Source: an uncultured Lachnospiraceae bacterium (lineage in GTDB: Bacteria; Bacillota; Clostridia; Lachnospirales; Lachnospiraceae). Taken from it: a DNA stretch of 5,869 nt. Position numbers and translations under genes: made by a program. The stretch spans positions 1 through 5,869 of the forward strand of contig CADCPJ010000109.1 in NCBI GenBank assembly GCA_902803245.1, read 5' to 3'. Of this stretch, positions 5,067-5,869 are shown one piece after another; the first letter of the stretch is position 1, and every line of letters begins with the position of its first letter. The notes beneath the pieces are model-generated. The model did no database searches. It worked only from the letters and a program-made list of their open reading frames with translations, and had not been told where the DNA came from.

Positions 5067-5869
5067 ATGGCAGATTGCAACCATGACTGCAGTTCATGCG
5101 GAGAGAGCTGCGCGGAGCGGGACCCGAAGAGTTTTCTTGAGGCGCCGAACAAGGACTCAAACATCAAAAGAGTCATCGGAGTTGTCAGCGGCAAGGGAGG
5201 CGTCGGAAAATCTCTTGTGACTTCCCTCCTTGCGACCTGTGCCGCAAAAAGCGGGCAGAAGGCAGGAATTCTGGATGCGGACATCACGGGCCCTTCCATC
5301 CCGCGCATGTTCGGCATCGACAGCACGCAGGCGATGGCAGTGGAAGAGGGGATCCTCCCCACGAAGACGGCGGGCGGCATTTCGGTCATGTCCATCAACC
5401 TGCTGCTTCAGGACAGCTCTGACCCGGTGATCTGGAGAGGACCTGTCATCGCAGGGGCGGTGAAGCAGTTCTGGACGGATGTCATCTGGGGAGATCTGGA
5501 TGTGCTCTTTGTGGACATGCCTCCCGGAACAGGGGATGTCCCGCTCACGGGTTTCCAGTCGCTTCCGCTTGACGGCATTGTGATTGTCACGTCGCCTCAG
5601 GAGCTGGTATCCATGATTGTCGGAAAAGCGGTGCGCATGGCGCAGACGATGAACATCCCGGTTCTCGGGCTTGTCGAGAACATGAGCTTTGTCGAGTGCC
5701 CCGACTGCGGCAGGAAGATCTATCTGTTTGGCAAAAGCGGCGCGAAGAGCGTGGCGGATTCCTATGGGATTCGAAACACGGCTTCTCTTCCCGTGCTTCC
5801 GGAGCTGGCGGAAAAGAGCGATGCGGGGCGGGTCTATGAGGCTCCGGAGAGTGCCCTTCGGGAGATCGG
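5067..5869 (+). CDS. mrp: Mrp/NBP35-family iron-sulfur carrier P-loop ATPase (3' truncated by window)
   Basis: Family members bind and transfer Fe-S clusters to target apoproteins in the cytoplasm (ApbC/Mrp in bacteria, Nbp35/Cfd1 in eukaryotes). The open frame gives 267 residues and continues past the window end. Residues 1-15 carry four Cys (4, 8, 11, 15) in C-x3-C-x2-C-x3-C spacing, an N-terminal cluster-like segment resembling, but not identical to, that of Nbp35. The deviant Walker A is SGKGGVGKS (41-49, signature Lys43 and Lys48). The switch I-like DADITGPSIPRMFG (70-83) and the Walker B-like FVDMPPGTGD (148-157) follow. The C-terminal CPDCG (Cys211, Cys214) is the CxxC that binds the bridging cluster at the dimer interface in this family. 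ATG 5067 has AAGGAG at 5050-5055, 11 bases away. A strong terminator upstream and a structured leader suggest its own transcription start, although no clear promoter boxes are visible. Typical length is near 280 or more, so little is missing. Confidence 0.95.
   Translation, partial: MADCNHDCSSCGESCAERDPKSFLEAPNKDSNIKRVIGVVSGKGGVGKSLVTSLLATCAAKSGQKAGILDADITGPSIPRMFGIDSTQAMAVEEGILPTKTAGGISVMSINLLLQDSSDPVIWRGPVIAGAVKQFWTDVIWGDLDVLFVDMPPGTGDVPLTGFQSLPLDGIVIVTSPQELVSMIVGKAVRMAQTMNIPVLGLVENMSFVECPDCGRKIYLFGKSGAKSVADSYGIRNTASLPVLPELAEKSDAGRVYEAPESALREI

Overview
The window looks like an ordinary chromosomal stretch from an anaerobic Firmicute of the Clostridia, most likely a Lachnospiraceae-type gut organism. 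The evidence is the ilvD-ilvB pair without an adjacent ilvN, a short 387-residue SerA-like dehydrogenase of the kind I associate with that group, a clostridial-style Mrp protein starting with a Cys-rich segment, strong AAGGAGG-type ribosome binding sites, and G/C-rich third codon positions. The taxonomic call is an inference from remembered family resemblance, not from a search. Everything recognisable is on the + strand.

Layout: the 3' end of ilvD (1-440) is followed by a 148-base leader with two stem-loops and a possible 24-codon leader ORF (441-588). Next come ilvB, the acetolactate synthase large subunit, starting at a GTG (589-2265), and a 3-phosphoglycerate dehydrogenase-like gene, serA (2318-3481). 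A 96-base gap holds a weak terminator candidate and a 7-bp inverted repeat. It leads to a 438-residue six-helix membrane protein of the DUF308/HdeD type with a long low-complexity tail (3578-4894). A strong intrinsic terminator (4910-4956) closes that unit. A highly structured leader (4957-5066) precedes an Mrp/NBP35-type iron-sulfur carrier ATPase, which runs off the window end (5067-5869).

Functionally, ilvD and ilvB are two steps of valine/isoleucine synthesis and serA is the committed step of serine synthesis, so the left half is an amino-acid biosynthesis block. Dihydroxyacid dehydratase is an Fe-S enzyme and Mrp is an Fe-S carrier, but the terminator separates them and I do not claim a functional link. 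I see no mobile element, CRISPR array, tRNA, rRNA or phage gene. No new multi-gene system is evident. The parts most worth a second look are the two structured leaders (one with mutually exclusive hairpins), the replaced catalytic Glu in the SerA-like enzyme, and the architecture of the DUF308 protein.
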